From positions 1 through 64,000 of the forward strand of contig JBDWSF010000013.1 of assembly GCA_039985655.1 (NCBI GenBank): a DNA stretch of 64,000 nt. The letters run 5' to 3'. Positions within the stretch are counted from its first letter, which is position 1, and every line of letters begins with the position of its first letter. The stretch is from Postechiella sp039985655. GTDB lineage: Bacteria; Bacteroidota; Bacteroidia; Flavobacteriales; Flavobacteriaceae. Below, piece after piece: positions 8,581-17,422 of the stretch. The notes under the pieces were generated by a model. The model ran no database searches, was not told the DNA's origin, and worked only from the letters and a program-made list of their open reading frames with translations. The position numbers were made by a program, and so were the translations under genes.

Positions 8581-8928
8581 TTTTAAATAAATTAAGTCGT
8601 TTTTAAAGTTCTCTTGACCCAAAAAAGATGTTATTTTGAGGTGTCTTATTTTACGCAACGAAGTTAAATATTTTATTTCGAATATTTACTATGCATGCAT
8701 AATAAATTTTAACTATTTTAGAGTTCTATTGATAATAGAAGGTCGGATTTAATGTGGTAATTTGATGGTATATAAATGGCTAGGAAAAAAAGTTGGAGTT
8801 CTAAAAAACAAAGATTACCTAATTGTATGGCATTAATTGTGATAAAAAATAGTAATTACTTAAAAAAACGTATTGATTTTTATGTTTTTCGATATAAAGT
8901 TTTTACTCAAATTGTGACGAATAATTAC
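8581..8928. other. Divergent intergenic region between etfB and pdhB
   Basis: AT-rich, and should hold the leftward etf promoter. A 61-codon rightward frame (8776-8961) overlaps the pdhB start and has biased, Lys/Asn-rich composition; I consider it spurious. Confidence 0.5.
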
Positions 8929-8936
8929 TATTTTTG
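8929..8936 (+). promoter_or_regulatory. -7 box of the pdhB promoter (TATTTTTG)
   Basis: Matches the Bacteroidetes primary sigma consensus TAnnTTTG and ends 21 bp before the pdhB ATG, predicting a very short leader. Confidence 0.6.
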
Positions 8937-8957
8937 CGTTTTAATAAATAAATTTAA

Positions 8958-9935
8958 ATGAAGACAATTCAATTTAGAGAAGCTATTTGCGAAGCGATGA
9001 GCGAAGAAATGCGCAGAGACGAAAGTGTTTACCTTATGGGTGAAGAAGTAGCTGAATATAACGGTGCGTATAAAGCCTCAAAAGGCATGTTAGACGAATT
9101 TGGAGCAAAACGTGTTATCGATACACCTATTGCAGAGCTTGGTTTTGCTGGAATCGCAGTAGGTTCTACAATGACGGGTAATAGACCAATTGTTGAGTAC
9201 ATGACGTTTAACTTCTCGTTAGTTGGAATTGATCAAATTATAAATAACGCTGCAAAAATTAGACAAATGTCTGGTGGGCAATTTAAATGTCCTATCGTTT
9301 TTCGTGGTCCTACAGGATCTGCAGGGCAGTTAGGTGCAACACACTCGCAAGCATTCGAGAGTTGGTTTGCTAATACGCCAGGTTTAAAAGTTATTGTACC
9401 ATCAAACCCATACGATGCAAAAGGGTTATTAAAAGCTGCTATTCGTGATGACGATCCAGTCATTTTTATGGAAAGTGAGCAAATGTATGGTGATAAAGGT
9501 GAAGTGCCAGAAGGTGAATATGTGTTACCGATTGGTGTTGCAGAGGTTAAGCGTGAAGGAACCGATGTTACTATCGTGTCTTTCGGTAAAATAATTAAAG
9601 AAGCTTACAAAGCAGCAGACGAATTAGCTAAAGAAGGTATTTCTTGTGAAATTATAGATTTACGTACTGTAAAGCCTATGGATAGGGATGCTATTTTAAA
9701 GTCTGTTAAAAAAACAAATAGATTAGTGGTTTTAGAAGAAGCATGGCCTTTTGGAAATGTATCTACGGAAATCACCTATTTGGTACAGTCTGAAGCATTC
9801 GATTATTTAGATGCGCCAGTTGTTAAAATAAATACAGCAGATACACCTGCACCTTATTCACCAGTTTTATTAGCAGAATGGTTGCCAAACAGCGAAGACG
9901 TTATTAAAGCGGTAAAAAAGGTTATGTACAAATAA
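8958..9935 (+). CDS. pdhB: Pyruvate dehydrogenase E1 component, beta subunit
   Basis: This 325-residue protein is the beta chain of the alpha2beta2 thiamine-diphosphate E1 enzyme, which decarboxylates pyruvate and acetylates the E2 lipoyl group. Diagnostic segments are REAICEAMSEEMRRD, MGEEVAEYNGAYK, DTPIAELGFAGIAVGS, MTFNFSLVGIDQIINNAAK, FRGPTGSAGQLGATHSQAFE and, in the C-terminal transketolase-like domain, IIDLRTVKPMDRD and EEAWPFG. No alpha subunit or E2 gene lies nearby, so the complex is encoded at several loci. It is monocistronic: its own -7 box lies 21 bp upstream and a terminator about 25 bp downstream. Confidence 0.95.
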   Translation: MKTIQFREAICEAMSEEMRRDESVYLMGEEVAEYNGAYKASKGMLDEFGAKRVIDTPIAELGFAGIAVGSTMTGNRPIVEYMTFNFSLVGIDQIINNAAKIRQMSGGQFKCPIVFRGPTGSAGQLGATHSQAFESWFANTPGLKVIVPSNPYDAKGLLKAAIRDDDPVIFMESEQMYGDKGEVPEGEYVLPIGVAEVKREGTDVTIVSFGKIIKEAYKAADELAKEGISCEIIDLRTVKPMDRDAILKSVKKTNRLVVLEEAWPFGNVSTEITYLVQSEAFDYLDAPVVKINTADTPAPYSPVLLAEWLPNSEDVIKAVKKVMYK

Positions 9936-9959
9936 ATTAATGTTTTTTACGTTATATAA

Positions 9960-9992
9960 ACTTCATTAGCACGATTGTTGATGAAGTTTTTT
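9960..9992 (+). terminator. Terminator after pdhB
   Basis: The stem ACTTCAT (9960-9966) pairs with ATGAAGT (9981-9987) and runs into six T. Confidence 0.75.
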
Positions 9993-10041
9993 GTATTTAA
10001 AAAGAACTTGTTTTTTTGAATCTTATGCAACCTAAGACAAT

Positions 10042-10049
10042 TACATTTG
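10042..10049 (+). promoter_or_regulatory. -7 box TACATTTG before the DUF5686 gene
   Basis: Matches TAnnTTTG and ends 28 bp before the ATG at 10078. No clear -33 TTG at ideal spacing is visible. Confidence 0.5.
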
Positions 10050-10077
10050 TCTATAATAAAAAATATAGAATCTTTAG

Positions 10078-12585
10078 ATGAAGATAAAATTACTTTTTGC
10101 CCTTTTTTTACTTAGCACATTATCTGTAATGGCACAAACCAAAGTGAGTGGTTATGTGTTTGATGAGTATAACGAACCCGTATCTTTTGCAAATATTTTG
10201 TTTAAAGGATCTACTGAAGGAACCATTACTAACGAAAACGGAAAATTCTATTTAGAATCTGACGAAACATGGAATGCTTTAACTGTATCTTTTTTAGGCT
10301 ATGAAACGTTAAATATTCCGTTAGATAAAAAGGTGAATTACGATTTAAAGTTCACGCTTATTGAGGAAGCGGCACAATTAGGTCAGGTCGTAATTGTTTC
10401 GGGTAAGCAATCCAAAAAGAATAATCCTGCCATAGATATACTTCGGAAAATATGGGAACATAAGCGTAAAAACGGATTAAAGCAAGTTAGTCAATACGAA
10501 TACGATAAATACGAAAAAGTAGAATTCGACATCAATACTATAGATAGTGCGCTTATAAAAAGCAAGCTTTTCCGAGGTATGGAATTCGTTTTTAGCGAAG
10601 TTGATACGTCTAGAGTTACAGGTAAAACTTATTTACCAATGTTTATTAACGAGGCCGTGTCTAAGGTGTATGGTGATAATAAAATAAACAAAAAAAAGGA
10701 AGTTTTAAAAGGTAATAAAAATTCAGGTTTTAGCGATAATCAAACGATTATCGATTTTGTTGACGATTTGTATTCCGATTATAGTATCTACGATAATTAC
10801 CTTAAGTTTTTTGATAAGAGCTTTGTAAGTCCGCTATCAAAAACAGGAATTAGCACGTATAATTATGTGCTTTCAGACAGTGCTTATATAGAAAATAAGT
10901 GGTGTTATAATATTGTTTATTACCCAAGACGTAAAAACGAATTAACGTTTAAAGGCGATTTTTGGGTAGCAGATACCACATATGCTTTAAAAGAAATTAA
11001 TCTACAAGCATCAAAAAGTGCGAATATAAATTGGGTAAAAGAGATTTATATCGAGCAAGAGTTCGAGGTTTTAAATGATTCGCTATTTTTAGTGAAACGT
11101 GATTATATGATGTCCGATTTTGCCTTTAGTAAAAAAGAAGGTTCGCGAGGGGTTTATGGAAAGCGTACTACTTTATTTGATAATTATGAATTCGATAAAT
11201 TAAAGGATAAGAAATTCTATGATGAAGAAGTTTATAACTACGATAAAGATGTTTATGATAGAGATGAAGCCTTTTGGAATGATAACCGTTTAGAAGCTTT
11301 AAATAAAGACGAGAAAGGGGTCTATAAAATGTTAGACACCCTAAAAACGGTTAAAAAGTTTAAGCGTATTTATAATTTGGGAAGCATTTTATCTTCGGGT
11401 TACATTGAGTTTAATAAGTTGCCCTTAGATTACGGCCCTCTTTTTTCAACTTTCGGATTTAATGAAGTTGAAGGGTTGCGTTTGCGAACTGGTGCCAGAA
11501 CTTATTTTGGACGAAATGATATGTGGCGCTTACAAGGGTTCTTGGCTTACGGATTTAAAGATGATAAATTTAAATACGGTATTTCTGGTAAATGGTTATT
11601 AGATAAAAAGAGTCGATTAATTATTTCTGGTGGTAATAGAAGAGATGTCGAACAAATTGGAGCTAGTTTAACAACAAGTACCGATGTTTTAGGGCGTAGT
11701 TTAGCATCATCATCAGTTGTGGGAACCAGTTCTAATGATAAGTTAACGAACATAAACTTATCAAGTTTAGCTGTGGAAGCTGAACCTTTTAGAAATCTTA
11801 TTTTAAGATTAAGTGCAAATTATAGAACTCTAGAATCTGCGTCACCAACATTTAGTTTAGATTATAATACGCCAACGGGTGTTGTATCAGAAATTAAACA
11901 ATTTGAAACCTCATTATCGGTGTCATGTTTTCCAGGTCGAAAAATGACTGGCTTTGGTGTAGAACGTCGTGAAGCCAATGATAATTTTGCTCGTATTTTT
12001 GCCCAAGTCAGTCGAGGTGATAAAAATATTTTAGATGGTGATTTCGATTATACCAAATTACAATTTTCATATATCCAACCTTGGCAGTTGGGAGGTTTTG
12101 GGAGATTAACAACTACGGTTGAAGCAGGAAAAACTATTGGTGAAGTACCTCTTGGTTTATTAAGTGTCATTCCAGGAAATCAATCTTATTTTTCGATTTA
12201 TAACACTTTTTCTCAGTTAGACTTTTACGAGTTTGTATCTGATACCTATACGTCTCTTCACTTTGAGCATAATTTTAACGGACGCTTATTTTCAAGAATT
12301 CCTTTTTTAAGAAAATTAAACCTTAGAGAGATTCTGAGTTTACGTGGTGTTTGGGGCGAAATATCTGATGAAAATAGAGTCTTGAATGATGTGCCCAGTA
12401 ATCCTAATAATATCTCGTTATTAGCACCTAATAAGAAACCGTATTACGAGTATGGTTTTGGTATTGGTAATATTTTTAAAGTCTTTAGAATAGATTTTAA
12501 CTTTAGAGGAAATTACAACGATGAAGTTTTAAATCCAGATGCCAGAAAATTTGGTATCACAGGGACTTTTGGGTTTTATTTTTAG
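10078..12585 (+). CDS. DUF5686 outer-membrane protein with carboxypeptidase-like N-terminal domain
   Basis: An 835-residue protein. Residues 1-19 are a signal peptide ending in VMAQ. Residues about 22-105 are a CarboxypepD_reg-like beta-sandwich (GYVFDEYNEPVSFANILFKG, TNENGKF, FLGYETL). The rest is the DUF5686 region: a periplasmic part around KNNPAIDILRKIWEHKRKN and then a long C-terminal beta-barrel ending in the aromatic GTFGFYF. This architecture is restricted to Bacteroidetes; the function is unknown, with envelope biogenesis or transport suspected. A decayed copy of its last 37 codons lies at 13777-13905. No convincing terminator directly follows it. Confidence 0.9.
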   Translation: MKIKLLFALFLLSTLSVMAQTKVSGYVFDEYNEPVSFANILFKGSTEGTITNENGKFYLESDETWNALTVSFLGYETLNIPLDKKVNYDLKFTLIEEAAQLGQVVIVSGKQSKKNNPAIDILRKIWEHKRKNGLKQVSQYEYDKYEKVEFDINTIDSALIKSKLFRGMEFVFSEVDTSRVTGKTYLPMFINEAVSKVYGDNKINKKKEVLKGNKNSGFSDNQTIIDFVDDLYSDYSIYDNYLKFFDKSFVSPLSKTGISTYNYVLSDSAYIENKWCYNIVYYPRRKNELTFKGDFWVADTTYALKEINLQASKSANINWVKEIYIEQEFEVLNDSLFLVKRDYMMSDFAFSKKEGSRGVYGKRTTLFDNYEFDKLKDKKFYDEEVYNYDKDVYDRDEAFWNDNRLEALNKDEKGVYKMLDTLKTVKKFKRIYNLGSILSSGYIEFNKLPLDYGPLFSTFGFNEVEGLRLRTGARTYFGRNDMWRLQGFLAYGFKDDKFKYGISGKWLLDKKSRLIISGGNRRDVEQIGASLTTSTDVLGRSLASSSVVGTSSNDKLTNINLSSLAVEAEPFRNLILRLSANYRTLESASPTFSLDYNTPTGVVSEIKQFETSLSVSCFPGRKMTGFGVERREANDNFARIFAQVSRGDKNILDGDFDYTKLQFSYIQPWQLGGFGRLTTTVEAGKTIGEVPLGLLSVIPGNQSYFSIYNTFSQLDFYEFVSDTYTSLHFEHNFNGRLFSRIPFLRKLNLREILSLRGVWGEISDENRVLNDVPSNPNNISLLAPNKKPYYEYGFGIGNIFKVFRIDFNFRGNYNDEVLNPDARKFGITGTFGFYF

Positions 12586-12690
12586 GAGTGTTTGTTTGAC
12601 GGTTTGTAAAAAATGATTAATTGCTAGATTTCGTAAGTAGTCTTGTTTGTGTAAGCAATTTACTTTACACGATGTCACACCTAACGTTTT

Positions 12691-13404
12691 TTATTCCTTT
12701 TCAGTGTAATTACAGTCATCACCAATTACTATTTTCTTATTCGTTTTCCAATAATTTATTAGTTTCTCTTTGGAGTCCAAATATCCATAATAATCTATAA
12801 AATATTTTTCAAAAAATATTCCTTTTGGTAAATTACCTTTTGTTTTCCATTCTTCATACGCTGTTGAGAAATAGAGAATAGGTAAATGAAATGAAGTTTG
12901 TTTATCTATGATATAAAATTCAGTTCCCAGTTTTTTTCTTTTTGTTCTTTTTGGTTTAATTGATTCCAATTTGAACTTACTGTAAGTCTTACCATTAAAT
13001 AGGGTGTCGTTTAGTTTGAAAAAGTCATAATTTTTTGTTTGATATTTAAATAGATTTTGATAATTGGTTACATATTTACAGTCAATGTTTATAAACTCCG
13101 CTTGATTTAAATCGGATTTTAAAATTATAACGTTCGAATATATTCCGTTTTCATCTTTAAAAATCATTTTATATTTTAAGCTATCCAATTCCGTTATTAC
13201 TCCAGTATAACTATTATTCTTTGAGTTTGTCAAATAATATTTTTTAAATGTTTTGTCTTTTTTTCTAAATAAGCGGTTCTTGATTTTTACAGAATCTTTA
13301 TAGTAAGTCACATCATATTCGATTAAATAATCAAATTCATATTGTTTTTGTGAAAAGCAGTATGTTGATAATAAAAGAAATGTTGTTAGAATAAGTTTCA
13401 TCAA
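12691..13404 (-). CDS. Hypothetical secreted protein
   Basis: A 237-residue orphan with signal peptide MMKLILTTFLLLSTYCFSQ, then YEFDYLIEYDVTYYKD and a strand-rich, Lys/Tyr/Asn-rich body. It recalls the general plan of GLPGLI-like secreted proteins but lacks that motif, so no family is assigned. Its stop overlaps GTTTTTTATTCC, next to ACCTAAC and the hairpin GTGTAA/TTACAC, the same layout as the cassette ends in the 23-28 kb island. It is opposite in strand to its neighbours and lies between the DUF5686 gene and a displaced fragment of that gene's 3' end, so it is probably acquired DNA. Confidence 0.6.
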   Translation of the reverse strand: MMKLILTTFLLLSTYCFSQKQYEFDYLIEYDVTYYKDSVKIKNRLFRKKDKTFKKYYLTNSKNNSYTGVITELDSLKYKMIFKDENGIYSNVIILKSDLNQAEFINIDCKYVTNYQNLFKYQTKNYDFFKLNDTLFNGKTYSKFKLESIKPKRTKRKKLGTEFYIIDKQTSFHLPILYFSTAYEEWKTKGNLPKGIFFEKYFIDYYGYLDSKEKLINYWKTNKKIVIGDDCNYTEKE

Positions 13405-13561
13405 ATAGTTTGTTGGATAAGAAATCGTTTTAATATTCCAGAGTTAAACGAATTTAGTAGAAATTTTTTACAAAGTCAAATTTGAAATGACTATTCAATA
13501 ATTTCTAAGAATAATGAATGTAGGAGGTCTAAATCTGGTTGTGTTTTATTAAAACTAACCC

Positions 13562-13764
13562 GTTGTGCATTTTGAAATAAATTTGTCAATTCGAGTAAAT
13601 TTCATTCATTTTTTTCAGTGAAATTAGTAGTTCGACAAGCTCATCAGAATTATTGAGAATAAAATTTTTCTATTTCAAAAGCTGTTCTCGATACAATTCC
13701 TATAAAAAAAGTCGAAATCGAACTGACAGTTATTTTAATAAAATAAATCAAAAAGCATAACAGG
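13562..13764. repeat. Long intergenic palindromic repeat, copy B (core inverted)
   Basis: The left end GTTGTGCATTTTGA is identical to copy A; the right end is a close reverse complement (TCAAAAAGCATAACAGG). The core contains CTGTTCTCGATACAATT, the reverse complement of the core motif of copies A and C. It immediately precedes the DUF5686 3' fragment. Confidence 0.7.
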
Positions 13765-13776
13765 TTAAAACTATTG

Positions 13777-13905
13777 TTATTTAAAGTATTTAAGATAGAT
13801 TTTAAATATAGAGGAAACTACAACGACGAAGTTTTAAATCCAGATAAAATAAAATTTGGTATGGTGAGGTTTTTTGGGTTTTATTTTAAATACTATTTAG
13901 TATAG
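13777..13905 (+). pseudogene. Displaced copy of the DUF5686 gene 3' end
   Basis: In one frame it encodes a near copy of the last 37 residues of the 835-residue DUF5686 protein (shared FKVF, IDF, RGNYNDEVLNPD, KFG and FFGFYF versus TFGFYF). There is no start codon or upstream domain. The parental stop codon has been lost, so the frame runs on to TAG at 13905. The parent ends at 12585, 1.2 kb upstream on the same strand. It is a remnant of a duplication or of an insertion that copied the gene's end. Confidence 0.8.
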
Positions 13906-13910
13906 AGCTA

Positions 13911-13941
13911 AAAAAAAGAGCTTTTCTATAGAAAAGCTCTT
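13911..13941 (-). terminator. Terminator of the PID-CTERM gene
   Basis: A perfect 11-bp stem AAGAGCTTTTC/GAAAAGCTCTT around TATA. The A run at 13911-13917 is the T tract on the minus strand. Confidence 0.85.
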
Positions 13942-13965
13942 CGTAAAAATATAAATTTTAATAAT

Positions 13966-14238
13966 TTATTTTTGGCGTAATTTTTTGATTCCAAAAGCAG
14001 CAGCACCTAATAATAAAATACTAAGACCACCATCTAAAGGTATAGAAGTACTTCCTTTATTGCAATTAGCATTACCAACATGCTCATTAGGACCATGACC
14101 ACAGTTTCCAGGAATATCATTAGTTCCTGTTGTATCTCCATCTACGTTTCCATTACCAGCTAAAGCATTCATATTAGTTGTAAATGTGAATGCTAAAAGT
14201 ATTAATATTACTGTAATAAATTTGTTAATTGTTTTCAT
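13966..14238 (-). CDS. Small secreted protein with PID-CTERM-like sorting signal
   Basis: A 90-residue protein. Residues 1-27 are a signal peptide (NKFITVILILLAFTF, ending near LAG). A short mature section rich in Gly, Asn and Asp follows, with two cysteines (PGNCGHGPNE, NANCNKG). The C-terminus is a tripartite sorting signal: IPLDGG, the hydrophobic helix LSILLLGAAAFG and basic IKKLRQK. That order matches the Bacteroidetes PID-CTERM signal (P-x-D-G-G, helix, Lys/Arg tail), thought to be handled by an exosortase-like system. No sorting enzyme is encoded in the window. It has its own strong terminator. The function of the short mature peptide is unknown. Confidence 0.75.
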   Translation of the reverse strand: MKTINKFITVILILLAFTFTTNMNALAGNGNVDGDTTGTNDIPGNCGHGPNEHVGNANCNKGSTSIPLDGGLSILLLGAAAFGIKKLRQK

Positions 14239-14414
14239 TTTGTTGTTTTTTTGATTAATAGCATTGTAAACTTATTTTTTTTCTATTAAACTGTATTTTT
14301 TCGATTAACTGCAATGTTTTGACTTTCAGCAGTTTATGGTGTTAAAAATATTAGAATAATACCTTTAGCTTTAGAGAAAATCGCATCTTAATGTTCGAAT
14401 TTTTGAGTGTTATT

Positions 14415-15842
14415 TTATGCATCGTTCTGTTTAGTTAATGCGTTAATCATGCCTTTAAAAATAAGTCCATGCAATGGCAGAACCATATACCAATATAATC
14501 TTCCAAGTAACCCTAAGGGTCTAAACGTAGCGGTTTGAATCAATTTACCTTCAACAACTCTAAATTCGAGCCAAGCTTCACCAGGTAATTTCATTTCAGC
14601 AAATAAAAGTAAACGCCCTTCGGTTTTATTGGCATATAATACTCGCCAAAAATCTAATGCATCTCCTGTGTTTAAGGAGTCTTCAGAAGTGCGTCCTCTT
14701 CTTAACCCTACACCTCCAGCTAGCTTATCTATAAAACCTCTAAATCTCCAAAGCCAGTTTCCAAAGTACCAACCGTTTTCGCCTCCAATACTCCATGTTT
14801 TGTTAATACAATCTTCACGATTTGCATAAGTTTTCTCTTTAATATCCTTAAAACACCCAAAAGAGGGTACCTCAATAAACTCTGAGATGTTAAAGTTAGA
14901 ATTACTACTTATAAAGGCATCTTTCCAGCTAGAGGCGACTTCGTTTCTTGCGGTTTTACTAAATGCCCTTTCTAGAGCCATTTGGTAGCTTATGGGGTCA
15001 ATTTCTAATATTTTGTTTATATCATCATTTCTACATATCACTTCTATTTTCATACTATTTACTAGTGCAATAGCCAGTTTATAAGATGTTGATGTTACAA
15101 AATAGAGCCAGTATGAAGATAATTTGGGCGTCATAACTGGGACAGTGAAAATAAAACGTTTTAAATTTCTTTTTTGGCCTAATTTTAAAAGCATATCCTT
15201 GTATGTTAATATATCAGGGCCTCCAATGTCAAAATTTTTATTATATGTTTTTGGGTTTAGAATGGATTTTGAAAGGCATTTTATAACGTCTGATATGCCT
15301 ATGGGCTGGCATCTTGTATTTAACCATTTAGGAGTAACCATAATGGGAAGTTTTTCGACTAAATCTCTCATAATTTCAAAAGAAGCACTTCCTGAACCAA
15401 TAATAATTCCTGCTCTTAAACTTGTAAAATTGTAATTGCCTTTGCTAAGTTCTATTTCAACATTTTTTCTAGACGCTAGGTGCTTTGATAAAGCAGACTC
15501 GTTAACAATACCACTTAAATAAACAACGTGTTTTGTATTGGTTTTATTGATTGCTTCTCTAAAATTATTAGAAGATTCTTGTTCTAGCAATTTATAACCT
15601 GAAGATGCAGACATGGAATGCACTAAATAGAAAGCACCGTCTATATCTTTTGGGATATTTTTTAATGACGCTTTATCTAACAGGTCTGCTTGAATAATTT
15701 TTATTCTTGATTTTAACGATTTTGGAGGCGTGAACCTTTTAATATCCCTAACGCAGCAAATAACTTCATGACCATATTCTACTAGAACAGGCAATAGTCG
15801 CTTTCCAATATATCCTGATGCTCCAGTGAGAAGTATTTTCAT
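14415..15842 (-). CDS. SDR-family NAD(P)-binding oxidoreductase with DUF2867 domain
   Basis: This 475-residue protein begins with an extended-SDR/NmrA-like Rossmann fold (ILLTGASGYIGKRLLPVL, GxxGxxG near residues 7-13, with LVHSMSAS further on). From about residue 320 the C-terminal third resembles DUF2867 (WSIGGENGWYFGNWLWRFRG, GDALDFWRVLY, GEAWLEFRV). This two-domain layout is common in Bacteroidetes and Actinobacteria. It is presumably a cytoplasmic reductase or epimerase acting on a nucleotide or lipid-linked substrate, which the sequence does not reveal. The ATG at 15842 is preferred to a TTG two codons upstream. It is monocistronic. Confidence 0.82.
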   Translation of the reverse strand: MKILLTGASGYIGKRLLPVLVEYGHEVICCVRDIKRFTPPKSLKSRIKIIQADLLDKASLKNIPKDIDGAFYLVHSMSASSGYKLLEQESSNNFREAINKTNTKHVVYLSGIVNESALSKHLASRKNVEIELSKGNYNFTSLRAGIIIGSGSASFEIMRDLVEKLPIMVTPKWLNTRCQPIGISDVIKCLSKSILNPKTYNKNFDIGGPDILTYKDMLLKLGQKRNLKRFIFTVPVMTPKLSSYWLYFVTSTSYKLAIALVNSMKIEVICRNDDINKILEIDPISYQMALERAFSKTARNEVASSWKDAFISSNSNFNISEFIEVPSFGCFKDIKEKTYANREDCINKTWSIGGENGWYFGNWLWRFRGFIDKLAGGVGLRRGRTSEDSLNTGDALDFWRVLYANKTEGRLLLFAEMKLPGEAWLEFRVVEGKLIQTATFRPLGLLGRLYWYMVLPLHGLIFKGMINALTKQNDA

Positions 15843-16015
15843 TTTCAAGTAACTTTTACAGATATAAAATGATTATCATGTTTTATATCCTATGATTCAC
15901 GAAGTTAGTTGAAATTTTTTACAAACTAAATTTATGAATTAAGGTGATTACCTTTGAGTAGTTAAAGGAAGAGAATTGTAAAGAAAAAGTTTATTTAATT
16001 AGATTTAGTTAGTCG

Positions 16016-16157
16016 AAAGAGGCTGTATAAAAAGTCTAGATTGTTGAGTTTGTCAGGTTGAGCTTGTTGAAACCTATTATTGATTATCAGTAAGTTGATA
16101 TATTTCGACAAGCTCAATATGAATCCTCGTTTTACTTTTTAGATAGCCTCTTTTTTT
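16016..16157. repeat. Long imperfect palindrome of about 140 bp
   Basis: The outer arms AAAGAGGCTGTATAAAAAGT and ACTTTTTAGATAGCCTCTTT are near reverse complements. Inner arms TTGAGCTTGTTGAAA and TTTCGACAAGCTCAA pair exactly or nearly so. A T8 run follows on the + strand. It is distinct in sequence from copies A-C and fills most of the 338-bp gap between 15843 and 16186. Confidence 0.7.
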
Positions 16158-16186
16158 TAGAATCGAAATTAAGTCTAAAGCCGTTT

Positions 16187-17422
16187 TTATTGAAACTTAC
16201 GTTTCTGAAACCAAATGTCTTCTAAACTTAAATTAATAGATAATAGATGGTAGTTTTCTTTAATTAAGCCATTGTTAACCTGTCCTTTTGTACCATAAGA
16301 GTAACCGACGTTAAGCATCGAGTTTGTGCGATTTCTTTTTAAAGGGATGCCAATACCAAGGTTTAATGAATAATTATCAATACGTTGATTACTAATTTCT
16401 AAGTTGCCATTATTGTAATTAAAACCAGCGCGATACTCTAAATTTTTAAAAAAATGACCATCACGTGTTTTATCTGCAGCATACTGTAATCCTAAGCCAT
16501 AAAAATCTTGGTCTATATAATTTCCTAAATTATCACTTTGGTTAGTGTTGTTCCAAAAACTTTTTTTGTAATCAAAATTTAAAGAAAAATATTTTTTAAA
16601 GTGAGTTTGAAAACCTGCGCCAATTTCTAAGGGTAATTTAAAATCGCTAATGTCATCAGTGTATTCTGTAGTTACATCATCATTTAAAATCCAAGTTTTA
16701 TCACCACTTAGACTTGTTGGTAAATTTAATGTAGCGCCAAATGATGTGTTTTTTAAGATGTCGTATTGCAAACCAAAGCCTAATCTAAATCCAGAATAAT
16801 TGCTTTCTTCCTCAATAGTTAAAAAGGTTGTGGGTAAAATATTGGTTTCGGTTTGATTTATTTGTCCAAATAAAACTGATGTCGTTAAACCTAACCTGAT
16901 TTTATCCGTTAGTTTATAGCCATAATTTAGTTTTAAATCACTGATCCCTCCAAAACCTTCAATGTTTGTGTAAAACACATCGTTACTCCCTTCAATATTG
17001 GAAACGATATTATTAACCTCATAACCAACACTAGTGTAAGGCGTTAAAGTGACCCCAAATCCAGATTTTTTTGTTAAAGGAAAAGCGAGAGCAAAATTGG
17101 AGAAATTTGCTATTATATTTGATGAAGAATCACTACCATCTTTAAGTATATTGGTTTGTGCTTTAAAACCAAAATCTAATAAAAATGAGTTTGATAAAAT
17201 ACTTCCAAATGATGCAGGGTTATAACCGTTTATAAATTTATTTGAAGACACAGCATAGCCAAAACCGCCCAGTCCATTTATAGTTCCTGTACTAATGTCG
17301 TTGGTAGAACCTAATCCATAAAGAGAATAAGGCGAACTAGAAAGTGCGTTGTTTGTTTGTGCAATTAACTGTGATGTAAATATTACAAATAAAATTAGAG
17401 TGTATAAGTGGGGTTTATTCAT
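16187..17422 (-). CDS. Outer-membrane beta-barrel protein (FadL/OmpP1-like)
   Basis: A 411-residue protein. The signal peptide MNKPHLYTLILFVIFTSQLIAQ is followed by SSSPYSLYGLGSTND, a start typical of Bacteroidetes FadL/OmpP1-like or PorV-like barrels, then GFGYAVSSNKFINGYNPASFGS and a long series of amphipathic strands (GFGVTLTPYTSVGYEV, YRAGFNYNNGNLEI, NVGYSYGTKGQ). I chose the ATG at 17422, which overlaps the end of the upstream DUF4270 gene by 8 bp (ATGAATAA), a translational-coupling arrangement; a start four codons upstream is possible. It is probably a surface transporter or a partner of the DUF4270 lipoprotein. Confidence 0.8.
   Translation of the reverse strand: MNKPHLYTLILFVIFTSQLIAQTNNALSSSPYSLYGLGSTNDISTGTINGLGGFGYAVSSNKFINGYNPASFGSILSNSFLLDFGFKAQTNILKDGSDSSSNIIANFSNFALAFPLTKKSGFGVTLTPYTSVGYEVNNIVSNIEGSNDVFYTNIEGFGGISDLKLNYGYKLTDKIRLGLTTSVLFGQINQTETNILPTTFLTIEEESNYSGFRLGFGLQYDILKNTSFGATLNLPTSLSGDKTWILNDDVTTEYTDDISDFKLPLEIGAGFQTHFKKYFSLNFDYKKSFWNNTNQSDNLGNYIDQDFYGLGLQYAADKTRDGHFFKNLEYRAGFNYNNGNLEISNQRIDNYSLNLGIGIPLKRNRTNSMLNVGYSYGTKGQVNNGLIKENYHLLSINLSLEDIWFQKRKFQ

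Noticed and set aside
8776..8961. 61-codon rightward ORF before pdhB
   Set aside because: Overlaps the pdhB start and its promoter, with composition biased to Lys, Asn and Tyr and no recognisable domain.
12679..12685. ACCTAAC as a classical attC R'' box
   Set aside because: It matches RYYYAAC and lies next to a cassette-like gene end, but no matching GTTRRRY partner at proper distance is evident. Reported only as context, not as an attC site.
12691..13404. GLPGLI-family assignment for the secreted orphan
   Set aside because: The overall plan is similar but the GLPGLI motif and conserved flanks are absent.
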